The notes: generated from the sequence alone by a model not told the origin. A stretch of DNA of 64,000 nucleotides from Euphorbia lathyris (GCF_963576675.1 NC_088911.1:81063256-81127255); one strand, 5' to 3'. Shown: positions 11,105 through 24,357, counted from the first letter of the stretch. Translations and numbers: made by a program.

Positions 11105-11325
11105 GTATCCATCATCGAGTATCCCCTCATATATCGATTCATAACACATAAGCATATTCGAGACATCTCTTTAACATTGCCTAATCCCGTATTGGTCTTA
11201 CCCAACACTTCGTTGCCAATACCCGACTAGGTCTTTAGACTGTGTACACAGGCCATATTTCTCACTAAATATGGTCTTTAAATAACAAACCCACCAGTCC
11301 GGACTACTTCTGATGGATACTAAAA
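11105..11325. repeat. Diverged direct repeat, copy 2
   Basis: Second copy of the 10685-10910 repeat with many substitutions, so it is an old duplication within the outer element. Confidence 0.75.
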
Positions 11326-12210
11326 TACTTTCTTCCCATAACACATATTTCAAGTAGGAATATATATATATTCCTTTCTCATAAATTAATCTCATAAAAT
11401 TTTCCAACATGAATCACAATATATGCTATTATTACAATATCAAATATATATTTTCCAACATGAATCACATATTTCTGTTTATGCATGTCAACAATCAACC
11501 CTTATAAAGAAAACTAGTTTCACACACCAACATTTCGACTTGCAAATCATGTCCCAATCACATCCACACAACCAAATTTCAGGGAACTTCTTTACTTACA
11601 GTTCTCAGAGGTATCAAAAGTCATCCAAAGTCCAACTCAAGGAAGTACCAACTACCCACTCAATGTATCATGGAGCAACAAAATCTTAAGTTAATTTTTG
11701 TTTTCATAATAGTCGTTTTTGACATGGTATATATATTAACCATAGCTTTGATCAATCTCAAAATAATAAACTTTTAACTCATTCTAGATCCTAAGTTCTA
11801 AAACCACTTAATTCCCTCTTTTTGGGCCTATGAAGCACAAAGACTTTCAAACGAACACCTAATATACCTTAATTATGATTATTAAAGCATGACCAAACCA
11901 AGTCTAAGTGAGAACTTTACCACACTAAACGTTTGCAAAATATATATCGCCATTTAATTCCATCATTTCACCTATAAAACACTCACTTTGGTTGTAATTA
12001 CTATAAACTACAAACAAAACCCAAAAATGTCTTGACCATAAACACTGAAAGTATTATATAAATTAAAATTCTAATAAATATATCTTAAAAGTCTCAAGAT
12101 TCATTAATTAAATCTAAACCACTCTTCAATTTCATTACTTCGAATCCATGGTTTCATATATTATCTCAAAGTAAACAAAAAAATTAATTTCAAGTACCTT
12201 GCTTGACTTC

Positions 12211-12679
12211 TGATGAAGTGGAGCGGGCCTTAAACTATTTGGAGAAAACGGACCCGAAACTGAAATTTTGAAGATAAAACGGGTTGTTGGAATTTAGCGA
12301 TTTCGGACCCTAATTTTGTTGGATTCGGCCCATTGAATCAAACCCATCGGTCTAATGACCTATGGTGGACGTGTTTTTTAGCCATCCGAGGTCGTTTAGG
12401 GCCTCAAATCGGCCTTTTTGTGTTTTAGCGCACTTTTCTTATTTTGTTGTTTTCCTTTTCCTTTTAGGTTTCGGATTAGGTTTTATTTTGTCAGCCTATA
12501 TAAAGGCTCGACCTCCACCTTATGTAAGGCAGTTATCGATTAATAAGAATTTCAGAGTTTATTCTCTTTCTTCCAATTTTCGTTAGTCGTGCGCGATACA
12601 ACGATAGTTGACGGTTTTAAGCTTTGTTCGTGCGTGAGCAAGTGTTTAGAACGAAAGTCTGTTTATTTCCGCTGCATCA
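12211..12679 (+). repeat. LTR1 of CRM-like array
   Basis: A 469 bp LTR, TGATG...CATCA. It differs at several sites from LTR2/LTR3 and from LTR4/LTR6. Confidence 0.9.
12497..12506 (+). promoter_or_regulatory. LTR promoter TATA box (LTR1)
   Basis: TATATAAAGG in the LTR, about 180 bp before its end. The same motif is present in LTR2 (15891), LTR3 (19285), LTR4 (24145) and LTR6 (32130). It probably drives element transcription. Confidence 0.6.
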
Positions 12680-12681
12680 GT

Positions 12682-12694
12682 TGGTATCAGAGCC
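12682..12694 (+). other. Primer binding site, initiator-Met tRNA type (region A)
   Basis: TGGTATCAGAGCC lies 2 bases after LTR1. Equivalent sites are at 16076, 19470 and 24330. Region E lacks one because its LTR and leader are deleted. Confidence 0.85.
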
Positions 12695-12709
12695 TAAACC
12701 GTTATCGTC

Positions 12710-15663
12710 ATGCCGCCCAAAAGAAGAGTGGTGGATAAGATTAACGCGCGAGAGGATCAGCAACAGCTGGAACAAAGGATTGGACAGCGGGTTGAGCAAG
12801 CGATAGGGCAACGATTCGAACAGCGATTCGATGACATCGTGGATCAGCTGACACGGAGGTTGGGTGACATGTTCGCAACTCACGGACAACGAAACCCTAA
12901 TCCGCAGTATCATCATCAGCACAGGAATCCGTTCGCTGCTGATTTTGACGAAGAAGGGACTGATGAGGAGTATTATGAAGAAGTCAGGAGGCCTCGTCCA
13001 CCATGTAATGTGGGAGACGATAGGCGTTGGGAGGCTGGAATGAGGACGGAGATTCCTGAGTTTCGAGGTTCCCTTCAACCTGAAGAGTTCCTTGATTGGT
13101 TGACTACTGTGGAAGAAATCCTAGAGTTTAAGGGTGTTCCTGAAAACAAAAGGGTGCCTTTAGTCGCTACTCGGCTCAGAGATGGGGCGATGGCGTGGTG
13201 GCAGCAGTTGAAGCAAACTAGGGTTCGACTGGGCAAATCAAAAATTACAAGTTGGGAGAAGATGAAGAAGCAGTTGCGGGCGACGTTCCTGCCATACAAT
13301 TACCAGCGTATTATGTACCAGAGGTTGCAGAATCTACGGCAAGGGAGTCGTTCAGTTGATGAATATACGACCGACTTTTACCAGCTCATTGCACGGAACG
13401 AGGTACATGAGACAGAAGATCAATTGGTGGCCAGGTATATTGGTGGTTTGCGAGAACAGATAAGGGAAACCATCAATATGTTTGATTCCATATCGGTTTC
13501 TACCGCGCACCAAAGGGCAGTCCAACTGGAAAAGAGGCGTGTTAGCGGGTTCGGGCAGTCTATCGTGTTCGGGCAGTCTGTAGGAGGAACACGGGAATTT
13601 GATAAAACTTCAGCCCCTACAACAGCAGCGGCACCTAGTGCTAACAGAAGAAGTGCACCCAGCAGTAGCTCTATGAAGTGTTTCTCATGCGGTGAGGTTG
13701 GGCATAGACAGGCTGACTGTCGAAAGGCAGGAAAGAGAGCGATGTTTGCTGATACAGAAGAAGGAGAGGAGAATGTCCATTATCGAGAAATTGATGGAGA
13801 ACCTGTCTTTGATGATGAGGAGCCTGTAGATGAAGAGATCGTGATAGGAGATGTTGAGACTTCGCTGGTTGTAAGGCGATCGTGCTTCACGCACCGAGCT
13901 GTGGAGGAACGGTGGCTACGAAATAATATATTTCAGTCCACTTGCACTATTAAGGGGAAGGTGTGTAAGTTTATTATTGATTCTGGAAGCTGTGAGAATA
14001 TCATCTCAACTGAGGCAGTTAAGAAGTTGGAACTAGTACCCGAGAAACATCCTGCACCATACAAGTTGGCCTGGTTGAAGCAGGGAGGTGAGTTGACTGT
14101 GACCAAACGAGTTTTGGTATCTTTTTCTGTGGGAACTAGATATAAAGATGAGGCGTGGTGTGATGTGGTACCCATGGATGCGTGCCATCTCCTATTGGGG
14201 AGACCGTGGCAGTTTGACCGGATCGCGTTCCACAATGGTAGGGCCAATACTTACAGTTTTGTTTTCAATGGTGCTAAAATTGTGTTGGTACCTACGAAGG
14301 AGGAAGTCAGTAAAGCAGCGCCCAACGGAAGCGTCTTATTGGTGAATCGGGTACAACTGGAGGAAGAGCTTCGGGATACTGAGGTGGTGTACTTGTTGAT
14401 GGGTAAGCGAGCAGATCAAGAAGGGGTGATCCCAGATGAAGTTAAGCCATTGCTGTCAGAATTTCATGATCTGTTCCCAGAAGAATTGCCCAATGGTTTA
14501 CCACCCATGTGGGAAATTCAACACCAGATTGATCTTGAACCAGGGGCTGCATTACCCAACCGTCCACATTACAGGATGAGTCCGGGCGAGTATGAAGAGT
14601 TGAGGAGACAGGTAGAGGAGTTGCTAGCAAAAGGGTACATTAGAGAGAGTTTGAGCCCTTGTGCAGTACGAGCCCTATTGATTCCAAAAAAATATGGCAC
14701 TTGGAGAATGTGCGTGGAGAGTAGAGCTATCAATAAAATCACGATCAGGTACCGTTTTCCTATCCCTCGCTTAGATGACCTGTTGGATCAGTTGAGTGGA
14801 GCTACTGTGTTTACAAAGCTGGATTTGAAGAGTGGGTACCATCAGATTCGTATTCGGGATGGAGATGAGTGGAAAACAGCTTTCAAAACACGCGAAGGGC
14901 TTTATGAGTGGCTGGTGATGCCATTCGGATTGTCAAATGCTCCTAGCACTTTCATGCGAGTTATGAACCAGGTCTTGAGACCTTTTATTGGTACTAGTGT
15001 TGTCGTTTATTTTGATGACATTCTGATTTACAGTAAAAATCCCATTGAACATTTGGCTATCTTGAGGGAGGTTCTCACTGTTTTGAGGAGAGAGCAGTTT
15101 ATTGCTGCTGTCAAAAAGTGTGTTTTCATGTCAACCAGAGTGATGTTTCTTGGTTATGTTGTTTCAGATGTGGGTTTGCAGGTAGATGGGTCCAAAATTG
15201 AGGCTGTCGGACACTAGCCCCGCCCTAATACTATTACTGAAGTTCGAAGCTTTCATGGGCTGGCGTCATTTTATCGGCGTTTCATACCTCATTTTAGTAG
15301 TATCATGGCTCCTATTACTGATTGTATGAAGCAGAGCGGGAAGTTTGTGTGGACCAACGAGGCGGAATCAGCTTTTGAATTTATCAAAGATCGCCCTACT
15401 TCGGCCCCAATTCTTGTCCTTCCTAATTTTCAGCAGCCTTTCGAGCTTCATTCTGATGCTTCCAAGATGGGAATTGGAGCTATACTCAGCCAGAATAATC
15501 GGCCAGTGGCGTATTTCAGTGAGAAGCTGTCGGGAGCGAAGCTGCGGTACAGTACTTATAATGTTGACAATTCGATGGCGAATTCTGTTCACCCAGGGGA
15601 GAATGATGAAGTGGAGCGGGCCTTAAACTATTTGGAGAAAACGGACTCGAAACTGAAATTTTG
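12710..15663 (+). pseudogene. Region A gag-pol, truncated (no integrase)
   Basis: The frame opens at ATG 12710 and runs 835 codons to a TAG at 15215 that replaces a Trp codon found in C and E. Visible parts: gag (about 110-250), CCHC knuckle C324-C327-H332-C337, aspartic protease D424-S425-G426, and RT with LDLKSGY at 704-710 and YFDD at 767-770. Reading resumes after the stop into RNase H. At about 15565 some 1.47 kb covering most of RNase H and all of integrase is deleted, joining RNase H to the extreme pol C-terminus. Conserved RT positions are also altered (PKKYGTW for PKKDGTW, CVES for CVDS). Not autonomous; it may still encode an intact gag and protease. Confidence 0.88.
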
Positions 15664-16073
15664 AAGATAAAACGGGTTGTTGGAATTTAGCGATTTCGGA
15701 CCCTAATTTTGTTGGATTCGGCCCATTGAATCAAACCCATCGGTCGAATGACCAATGGTGGATGTGTTTATTAGGCATCCGAGGTCGTTTAGGGCCTCAA
15801 ATCGGCCTTTTTGTGTTTTAGCGCACTTTTCTTATTTTTGTTGTTTTCCTTTTCCTTTTAGGTTTCGGATTAGGTTTTATTTTGTCAGCCTATATAAAGG
15901 CTCGACCTCCACCTTATGTACGACAGTTATCGATTAATAAGAATTTCAGAGTTTATTCTCTTTCTTCCAATTTTCCTTAGTCGTGCGCGATTCAACGATA
16001 GTTGACGGTTTTAAGCTTTGTTCGTGCGCGAGCAAGTGTTTAGAACGAAAGTCTGTTTATTTCCGCTGCATCA
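15604..16073 (+). repeat. LTR2 of CRM-like array
   Basis: A 470 bp LTR, preceded by polypurine tract 15596-15603. It appears identical to LTR3 (18998-19467), consistent with the two being copies of one LTR made by a single unequal exchange. Confidence 0.9.
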
Positions 16074-16103
16074 GTTGGTATCAGAGCCTAAACCATTATC
16101 GTC

Positions 16104-19057
16104 ATGCCGCCCAAAAGAAGAGTGGTGGATGAGATTAACGCGCGAGAGGATCAACAACAGCTGGAACAAAGGATTGGACAGCGGGTTGAGCAAGCGATAG
16201 GGCAATGATTCGAACAGCGATTCGATGACATCGTGGATCAGCTGACACGGAGGTTGGGTGACATGTTCGCAACTCACGGACAACGAAACCCTAATCCGCA
16301 GTATCATCATCAGCACAGGAATCCGTTCGCTACTGATTTTGACGAAGAAGGGACTGATGAGGAGTATTATGAAGAAGTCAGGAGGCCTCGTCCACCACGT
16401 AATGTGGGAGACGATAGGCGTTGGGAGGCTGGAATGAGGATGGAGATTCCTGAGTTTCGAGGTTCCCTTCAACCTGAAGAGTTCCTTGATTGGTTGACTA
16501 CTATGGAAGAAATCCTAGAGTTTAAGGGTGTTCCTGAAAACAAAAGGGTGCCTTTAGTCGCTACTCGGCTCAGAGATAGGGCGATGGCGTGGTGGCAGCA
16601 GTTGAAGCAAACTAGGGTTCGACTGGGCAAATCGAAAATTACAAGTTGGGAGAAGATGAAGAAGCAGTTGCAGGCGACGTTCCTGCCATACAATTACCAG
16701 CGTATTATGTACCAGAGGTTGCAAAATCTACGGCAAGGGAGTCGTTCAGTTGATGAATATACGACCGACTTTTACCAGCTCATTGCACGGAACGAGGTAC
16801 ATGAGACAGAAGATCAATTGGTGGCTAGGTATATTGGTGGTTTGCGAGAACAGATAAGGGAAACCGTCAATATATTTGATTCCATGTCGGTTTCTGCCGC
16901 GCACCAAAGGGCAGTCCAACTGGAAAAGAGGCGTGTTAGCGGGTTCGGGCAGTCTGTCGGGTTCAGGCAGTCTGTAGGAGGAACACGGGAATTTGATAAA
17001 ACTTCAGCCCCTACAACAGCAGCGGCACCTAGTGCTAACAGAAGAAGTGCACCCAGCAGTAGCTCTATGAAGTGTTTCTCATGCGGTGAGGTTGGGCATA
17101 GACATGCTGACTGTCGAAAGGCAGGAAAGAGAGCGATGTTTGCTGATACAGAAGAAGGAGAGGAGAATGTCCATTATCGAGAAATTGATGGAGAACCTGT
17201 CTTTGATGATGAGGAGCTTGTAGATGAATAGATCGTGATAGGAGATGTTGGGACTTCGCTGGTTGTAAGGCGATCGTGCTTCACGCCCCGAGCTGTGGAG
17301 GAACGGTGGCTACGAAATAATATATTTCAGTCCACTTGCACTATTAAGGGGAAGGTGTGTAAGTTTATTATTGATTCTGGAAGCTGTGAGAATATCATCT
17401 CAACAGAGGCAGTTAAGAAGTTGGAACTAGTACCCGAGAAACATCCTGCACCATACAAGTTGGCTTGGTTGAAGCAGGGAGGTGAGTTGACTGTGACCAA
17501 ACGAGTTTTGGTATCTTTTTCTGTGGGAACTAGATATAAAGATGAGGTGTGGTGTGATGTGGTACCCATGGATGCGTGCCATCTCCTATTGGGGAGACCG
17601 TGGCAGTTTGACCGGATCGCGTTCCACAATGGTAGGGCCAATACTTACAGTTTTGTTTTCAATGGTGCTAAAATTGTGTTGGTACCTACGAAGGAGGAAG
17701 TCAGTAAAGCAGCGCCCAACGGAAGCGTCTTATTGGTGAATCGGGTACAACTGGAGGAAGAGCTTCGGGATACTGAGGTGGTGTACTTGTTGATGGGTAA
17801 GCGAGCAGATCAAGAAGGGGTGATCCCAGATGAAGTTAAGCCATTGCTGTCAGAATTTCATGATCTGTTCCCAGAAGAATTGCCCAATGGTTTACCACCC
17901 ATGTGGGAAATTCAACACCAGATTGATCTTGAACCAGGGGCTGCATTACCCAACCGTCCACATTACAGGATGAGTCCGGGCGAGTATGAAGAGTTGAGGA
18001 GACAGGTAGAGGAGTTGCTAGCAAAAGGGTACATTAGAGAGAGTTTGAGCCCTTGTGCAGTACGAGCCCTATTGATTCCAAAAAAATATGGCACTTGGAG
18101 AATGTGCGTGGAGAGTAGAGCTATCAATAAAATCACGATCAGGTACCGTTTTCCTATCCCTCGCTTAGATGACCTGTTGGATCAGTTGAGTGGAGCTACT
18201 GTGTTTACAAAGCTGGATTTGAAGAGTGGGTACCATCAGATTCGTATTCGGGATGGAGATGAGTGGAAAACAGCTTTCAAAACACGCGAAGGGCTTTATG
18301 AGTGGCTGGTGATGCCATTCGGATTGTCAAATGCTCCTAGCACTTTCATGCGAGTTATGAACCAGGTCTTGAGACCTTTTATTGGTACTAGTGTTGTCGT
18401 TTATTTTGATGACATTCTGATTTACAGTAAAAATCCCATTGAACATTTGGCTATCTTGAGGGAGGTTCTCACTGTTTTGAGGAGAGAGCAGTTTATTGCT
18501 GCTGTCAAAAAGTGTGTTTTCATGTCAACCAGAGTGATGTTTCTTGGTTATGTTGTTTCAGATGTGGGTTTGCAGGTAGATGGGTCCAAAATTGAGGCTG
18601 TCGGACACTAGCCCCGCCCTAATACTATTACTGAAGTTCGAAGCTTTCATGGGCTGGCGTCATTTTATCGGCGTTTCATACCTCATTTTAGTAGTATCAT
18701 GGCTCCTATTACTGATTGTATGAAGCAGAGCGGGAAGTTTGTGTGGACCAACGAGGCGGAATCAGCTTTTGAATTTATCAAAGATCGCCCTACTTCGGCC
18801 CCAATTCTTGTCCTTCCTAATTTTCAGCAGCCTTTCGAGCTTCATTCTGATGCTTCCAAGATGGGAATTGGAGCTATACTCAGCCAGAATAATCGGCCAG
18901 TGGCGTATTTCAGTGAGAAGCTGTCGGGAGCGAAGCTGCGGTACAGTACTTATAATGTTGACAATTCGATGGCGAATTCTGTTCACCCAGGGGAGAATGA
19001 TGAAGTGGAGCGGGCCTTAAACTATTTGGAGAAAACGGACTCGAAACTGAAATTTTG
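16104..19057 (+). pseudogene. Region B gag-pol, mosaic of C (left) and A (right)
   Basis: Starts at ATG 16104 and is broken by TGA at 16206 and TAG at 17229, both shared with region C. Beyond about 17566 it matches region A: the Trp-to-TAG stop at 18609, the RT changes PKKYGTW and CVES, and the same 1.47 kb RNase H-integrase deletion. Spacing from LTR2 to LTR3 is 3394 bp against 3393 bp for LTR1 to LTR2. Gag, CCHC knuckle, protease DSG and RT YFDD remain recognisable. It cannot encode integrase. Confidence 0.88.
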
Positions 19058-19467
19058 AAGATAAAACGGGTTGTTGGAATTTAGCGATTTCGGACCCTAA
19101 TTTTGTTGGATTCGGCCCATTGAATCAAACCCATCGGTCGAATGACCAATGGTGGATGTGTTTATTAGGCATCCGAGGTCGTTTAGGGCCTCAAATCGGC
19201 CTTTTTGTGTTTTAGCGCACTTTTCTTATTTTTGTTGTTTTCCTTTTCCTTTTAGGTTTCGGATTAGGTTTTATTTTGTCAGCCTATATAAAGGCTCGAC
19301 CTCCACCTTATGTACGACAGTTATCGATTAATAAGAATTTCAGAGTTTATTCTCTTTCTTCCAATTTTCCTTAGTCGTGCGCGATTCAACGATAGTTGAC
19401 GGTTTTAAGCTTTGTTCGTGCGCGAGCAAGTGTTTAGAACGAAAGTCTGTTTATTTCCGCTGCATCA
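18998..19467 (+). repeat. LTR3 of CRM-like array
   Basis: A 470 bp LTR serving as 3' LTR of region B and 5' LTR of region C. It carries the same private variants as LTR2 (for example TGTGTTTATTAGGCATCC). Confidence 0.9.
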
Positions 19468-19497
19468 GTTGGTATCAGAGCCTAAACCATTATCGTC

Positions 19498-22400
19498 ATG
19501 CCGCCCAAAAGAAGAGTGGTGGATGAGATTAACGCGCGAGAGGATCAACAACAGCTGGAACAAAGGATTGGACAGCGGGTTGAGCAAGCGATAGGGCAAT
19601 GATTCGAACAGCGATTCGATGACATCGTGGATCAGCTGACACGGAGGTTGGGTGACATGTTCGCAACTCACGGACAACGAAACCCTAATCCGCAGTATCA
19701 TCATCAGCACAGGAATCCGTTCGCTACTGATTTTGACGAAGAAGGGACTGATGAGGAGTATTATGAAGAAGTCAGGAGGCCTCGTCCACCACGTAATGTG
19801 GGAGACGATAGGCGTTGGGAGGCTGGAATGAGGATGGAGATTCCTGAGTTTCGAGGTTCCCTTCAACCTGAAGAGTTCCTTGATTGGTTGACTACTATGG
19901 AAGAAATCCTAGAGTTTAAGGGTGTTCCTGAAAACAAAAGGGTGCCTTTAGTCGCTACTCGGCTCAGAGATAGGGCGATGGCGTGGTGGCAGCAGTTGAA
20001 GCAAACTAGGGTTCGACTGGGCAAATCGAAAATTACAAGTTGGGAGAAGATGAAGAAGCAGTTGCAGGCGACGTTCCTGCCATACAATTACCAGCGTATT
20101 ATGTACCAGAGGTTGCAAAATCTACGGCAAGGGAGTCGTTCAGTTGATGAATATACGACCGACTTTTACCAGCTCATTGCACGGAACGACGTACATGAGA
20201 CAGAAGATCAATTGGTGGCTAGGTATATTGGTGGTTTGCGAGAACAGATAAGGGAAACCGTCAATATATTTGATTCCATGTCGGTTTCTGCCGTGCACCA
20301 AAGGGCAGTCCAACTGGAAAAGAGGCGTGTTAGCGGGTTCGGGCAGTCTGTCGGGTTCAGGCAGTCTGTAGGAGGAACACGGGAATTTGATAAAACTTCA
20401 GCCCCTACAACAGCAGCGGCACCTAGTGCTAACAGAAGAAGTGCACCCAGCAGTAGCTCTATGAAGTGTTTCTCATGCGGTGAGGTTGGGCATAGACAGG
20501 CTGACTGTCGAAAGGCAGGAAAGAGAGCGATGTTTGCTGATACAGAAGAAGGAGAGGAGAATGTCCATTATCGAGAAATTGATGGAGAACCTGTCTTTGA
20601 TGATGAGGAGCTTGTAGATGAATAGATCGTGATAGGAGATGTTGGGACTTCGCTGGTTGTAAGGCGATCGTGCTTCACGCCCCGAGCTGTGGAGGAACGG
20701 TGGCTACGAAATAATATATTTCAGTCCACTTGCACTATTAAGGGGAAGGTGTGTAAGTTTATTATTGATTCTGGAAGCTGTGAGAATATCATCTCAACAG
20801 AGGCAGTTAAGAAGTTGGAACTAGTACCCGAGAAACATCCTGCACCATACAAGTTGGCCTGGTTGAAGCAGGGAGGTGAGTTGACTGTGACCAAACGAGT
20901 TTTGGTATCTTTTTCTGTGGGAACTAGATATAAAGATGAGGTGTGGTGTGATGTGGTACACATGGATGCGTGCCATCTCCTATTGGGGAGATCGTGGCAG
21001 TTTGACCGGATCGCGTTCCACAATGGTAGGGCCAATACTTACAGTTTTGTTTTCAATGGTGCTAAAATTGTGTTGGTACCTACGAAGGAGGAAGTCAGTA
21101 AAGCAGCGCCCAACGGAAGCGTCTTATTGGTGAATCGGGTACAACTGGAGGAAGAGCTTCGGGATACTGAGGTGGTGTACTTGTTGATGGGGAAGCGAGC
21201 AGATCAAGAAGGGGTGATCCCAAACGAAGTTAAGCCATTGCTATCAGAATTTCATGATCTGTTCCTAGAAGAATTGCCCAATGGTTTACCACCCATGCGG
21301 GAAATTCAACACCAGATTGATTTTGAGCCAGGGGCTGCATTACCCAACCGTCCACATTACAGGATGAGTCCGGGCGAGCATGAAGAGTTGAGGAGACAGG
21401 TAGAGGAGTTGCTAGCAAAGGGGTACATTAGAGAGAGTTTGAGCCCTTGTGCAGTACCAGCCCTATTGATTCCAAAAAAAGATGGCACTTGGAGAATGTG
21501 CGTGGATAGTAGAGCTATCAATAAAATCACGATCAGGTACCGTTTTCCTATCCCTCGCTTAGATGACCTGTTGGATCAGTTGAGTGGAGCTACTGTGTTT
21601 ACAAAGCTGGATTTGAAGAGTGGGTACCATCAGATTCGTATTCGGGATGGAGATGAGTGGAAAATAGCTTTCAAAACATGCGAAGGGCTTTATGAGTGGC
21701 TGGTGATGCCATTCGGATTGTCAAATGCTCCTAGCACTTTCATGCGAGTTATGAACCAGGTCTTGAGACCTTTTATTGGTACTAGTGTTGTCGTTTATTT
21801 TGATGACATTCTGATTTACAGTAAAAATCCCATTGAACATTTGGCTATCTTGAGGGAGGTTCTCACTGTTTTGAGGAGAGAGCAGTTTATTGCTGCTGTC
21901 AAAAAGTGTGTTTTCATGTCAACCAGGGTGCTGTTTCTTGGTTATGTTGTTTCAGATGTGGGTTTGCAGGTAGATGGGTCCAAAATTGAGGCTGTCAGAC
22001 ACTGGCCCCGCCCTAATACTACTACTGAAGTTCGAAGCTTTCATGGGCTGGCATCATTTTATCGGCATTTCATACCTCATTTCAGTAGTATCATGGCTCC
22101 TAGTACTGATTGTATGAAGCAGAGCGGGAAGTTTGTGTGGACCAACGAGGCGGAATCAGCTATTGAACTTATCAAGGATCGCCTTACTTCGGCCCCAATT
22201 CTTGTCCTTCCTAATTTTCAGCAGCCTTTCGAGCTTCATTCTGATGCTTCCAAGATGGGAATTGGAGCTGTACTCAGCCAGAATAATAGGCCAGTGGCGT
22301 ATTTCAGTGAGAAGCTGTCGGGAGCGAAGCTGCGGTACAGTACTTATGATGTTGAGTTTTACGCAGTTGTGCAGGCCATTAAGCATTGGCGACATTACTT

Positions 22401-23918
22401 GTTCCAGCGGGAGTTTGTATTATTCACTGACCATGAAGCATTGAAGCATTTGCATAGTCAAGACAAAGTTTCAGCCAGACATGCGAGATGGGTTGCGTAT
22501 CTGCAACAGTTCACCTTTGTTCTAAAACATAAATCTGGGGTTGCCAACAAGGTGGCAGATGCATTGAGTAGGAGAAGAGGGTTGCTCAGCAAATTGTCGG
22601 TTGAGGTATTTGGATTCGACTCTTTCGCTGAATTGTATGATACTGACCCATATTTTGCTGGTGTTTTGGCAAAAGTACAAGCTGGAGAGCGTACAGGTTA
22701 CCACCTTCAAGATGGTTTTCTGTTCAAAGGCAACCAGTTGTGTGTTCCTGATTGTAGTTGGCGGTTAAAAATTATTAAAGAGCTGCATGGAGAAGGTCAT
22801 GTGGGCCGGGATCGTACCTTGCAGTTGGTTCAGGCCAATTACTTATGGCCTTCTATCAGGAAAGAAGTGGAGAAATTGGTACAGAGGTGTCACGTGTGTC
22901 AAGTTTCGAAGGGAACAGCTACTAATGCAGGATTGTATCATCCACTTCCTGTTCCTACACAGCCGTGGACAGACATCAGTATGGACTTCGTGTTGGGGTT
23001 ACCACGTACACAACGGGGTAATGATTCTATTTTTGTTGTGGTGGATCGTTTTTCTAAAATGGTACACTTTATTCCTTGTAAAAAAACAACTGATGCTGTT
23101 CAAGTAGCTCAATTATTCTTCCGAGAGGTTTACAAGCTGCACGGCTTGCCAGCATCCATTGTGTCTGACTGGGACACTCGATTTGTTAGTCACTTTTGGC
23201 GGAGTTTGTGGAAAATGGTCAATACGCAATTGAATTTTAGTAGTGCCTACCATCCTCAAACTGATGGGCAGACTGAAGTTGTGAATCGGTCCTTAGGCAA
23301 TCTGTTGCGTTGTTTGATTGGTGACAAGGCTAAGACTTAGGATGTAGTGTTGAGCAAAGCTGAGTTTGCACACAACCATGCTGTTAATCGCAGTACGGGT
23401 TTCAGCCCTTTTGCTGTGGTTTATTCTGTTGTTCCTCGAAGCCCACTGGATTTGGTGTCATTGCCAGATAAGACACGTGTGCATGGGAAGGCAGAAAGTT
23501 TTGTGAATAGCTTGGTGGAAGTACATAAGCAAGTTCATGATAATCTTATGACGACAGCAAGCAATTACAAGAAACATGCGGATACGAAGCGCCGCCACGT
23601 AGAATTTGAAGTTGGGGATTTTGTTTGGGCTGTTTTGACTAAGGAAAGATAATCCGTGGGAGATTATAACAAGCTGTCTGCTAAGAAGATAGGGCCTTTG
23701 GAGATTGTGGAGAAAATCAACCCAAATTCTTACCGGTTGAAATTGCCTAGTCATATTCGCACCGCAGATGTTTTTAATGTGAAGCACCTAATTCCGTTTT
23801 CTAGCGATTCTTCTGATGATGACAATTCGAGGGCGAATTCTGTTCACCCAGGGGAGAATGATGAAGTGGAGCGGACCTTAAACTATTTGGAGAAAACGGA
23901 CCCGAAACTGAAATTTTG
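19498..23918 (+). pseudogene. Region C gag-pol, full length but with four stops
   Basis: The only internal region with every domain and no large deletion. In-frame stops are TGA 19600 and TAG 20623 (gag), TAG 23338 (Trp in E) and TAA 23650 (Tyr in D and E). The longest open piece, 20629-23340 (903 codons), holds protease D47-S48-G49, RT YFDD 390-393, RNase H HSDAS near 537-541, integrase HHCC finger H720/H724/C754/C757 and catalytic D786, D847 and E883 (D847 and E883 are 35 residues apart). The residue after D847 is Trp where D and E have Arg. The frame ends about 60 bp inside LTR4. Confidence 0.9.
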
Positions 23919-24327
23919 AAGATAAAACGGGTTGTTGGAATTTAGCAATTTCGGACCCTAATTTTGTTGGATTCGGCCCATTTAATCAAACCCATCGGTT
24001 TAAGGACCCATGGTGGACGTGTTTTTTAGCCATCCGAGGTCGTTTAGGGCCTCAAATCGGCCTTTTTGTGTTTTAGCGCACTTTTCTTATTTTGTTGTTT
24101 TCCTTTTCCTTTTAGGTTTCAGATTAGGTTTTATTTTGTCAGCCTATATAAAGGCTCGACCTCTACCTTATGTAAGGCAGTTATCGATTAATAAGAATTT
24201 CAGAGTTTATTCTCTTTCTTCCAATTTTCGTTAGTCGTGCACGATTCAACGATAGTTGACGGTTTTAAGCTTTGTTCATGCGCGAGCAAGTGTTTAGAAC
24301 GAAAGTCTGTTTATTTCCGGTGCATCA
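23859..24327 (+). repeat. LTR4 of CRM-like array
   Basis: A 469 bp LTR after polypurine tract 23851-23858. It is closer to LTR6 than to LTR2/LTR3 (shared CATCGG/ATTTAAGGACCCATGG). Confidence 0.9.
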
Positions 24328-24357
24328 GTTGGTATCAGAGCCTAAACCATTATCGTC

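Larger units (their letters stand above)
10594..12210 (-). other. Non-coding internal region of outer element, part 1
   Basis: AT-rich sequence with no recognisable retroelement protein on either strand. It contains two diverged copies of a ~220 bp repeat (see 10685-10910 and 11105-11325). It ends where the CRM-like array inserts; the last 5 bases, ACTTC, resemble the ACTCC after 32312. Confidence 0.65.

Noticed and set aside
11039..11689. Short open frames of 63-88 codons in the outer element interior
   Set aside because: No retroelement domain or known motif is visible, and the sequence has diverged repeats with many stops in all frames.
12677..13078. 133-codon minus-strand frame opposite gag, repeated in each internal region
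   Set aside because: It is the antisense shadow of the gag frame and has no recognisable domain.
13685..13894. Overlapping minus-strand and alternate-frame short ORFs throughout the CRM-like array
   Set aside because: All are shadows of gag-pol and recur at the same offset in each internal region.
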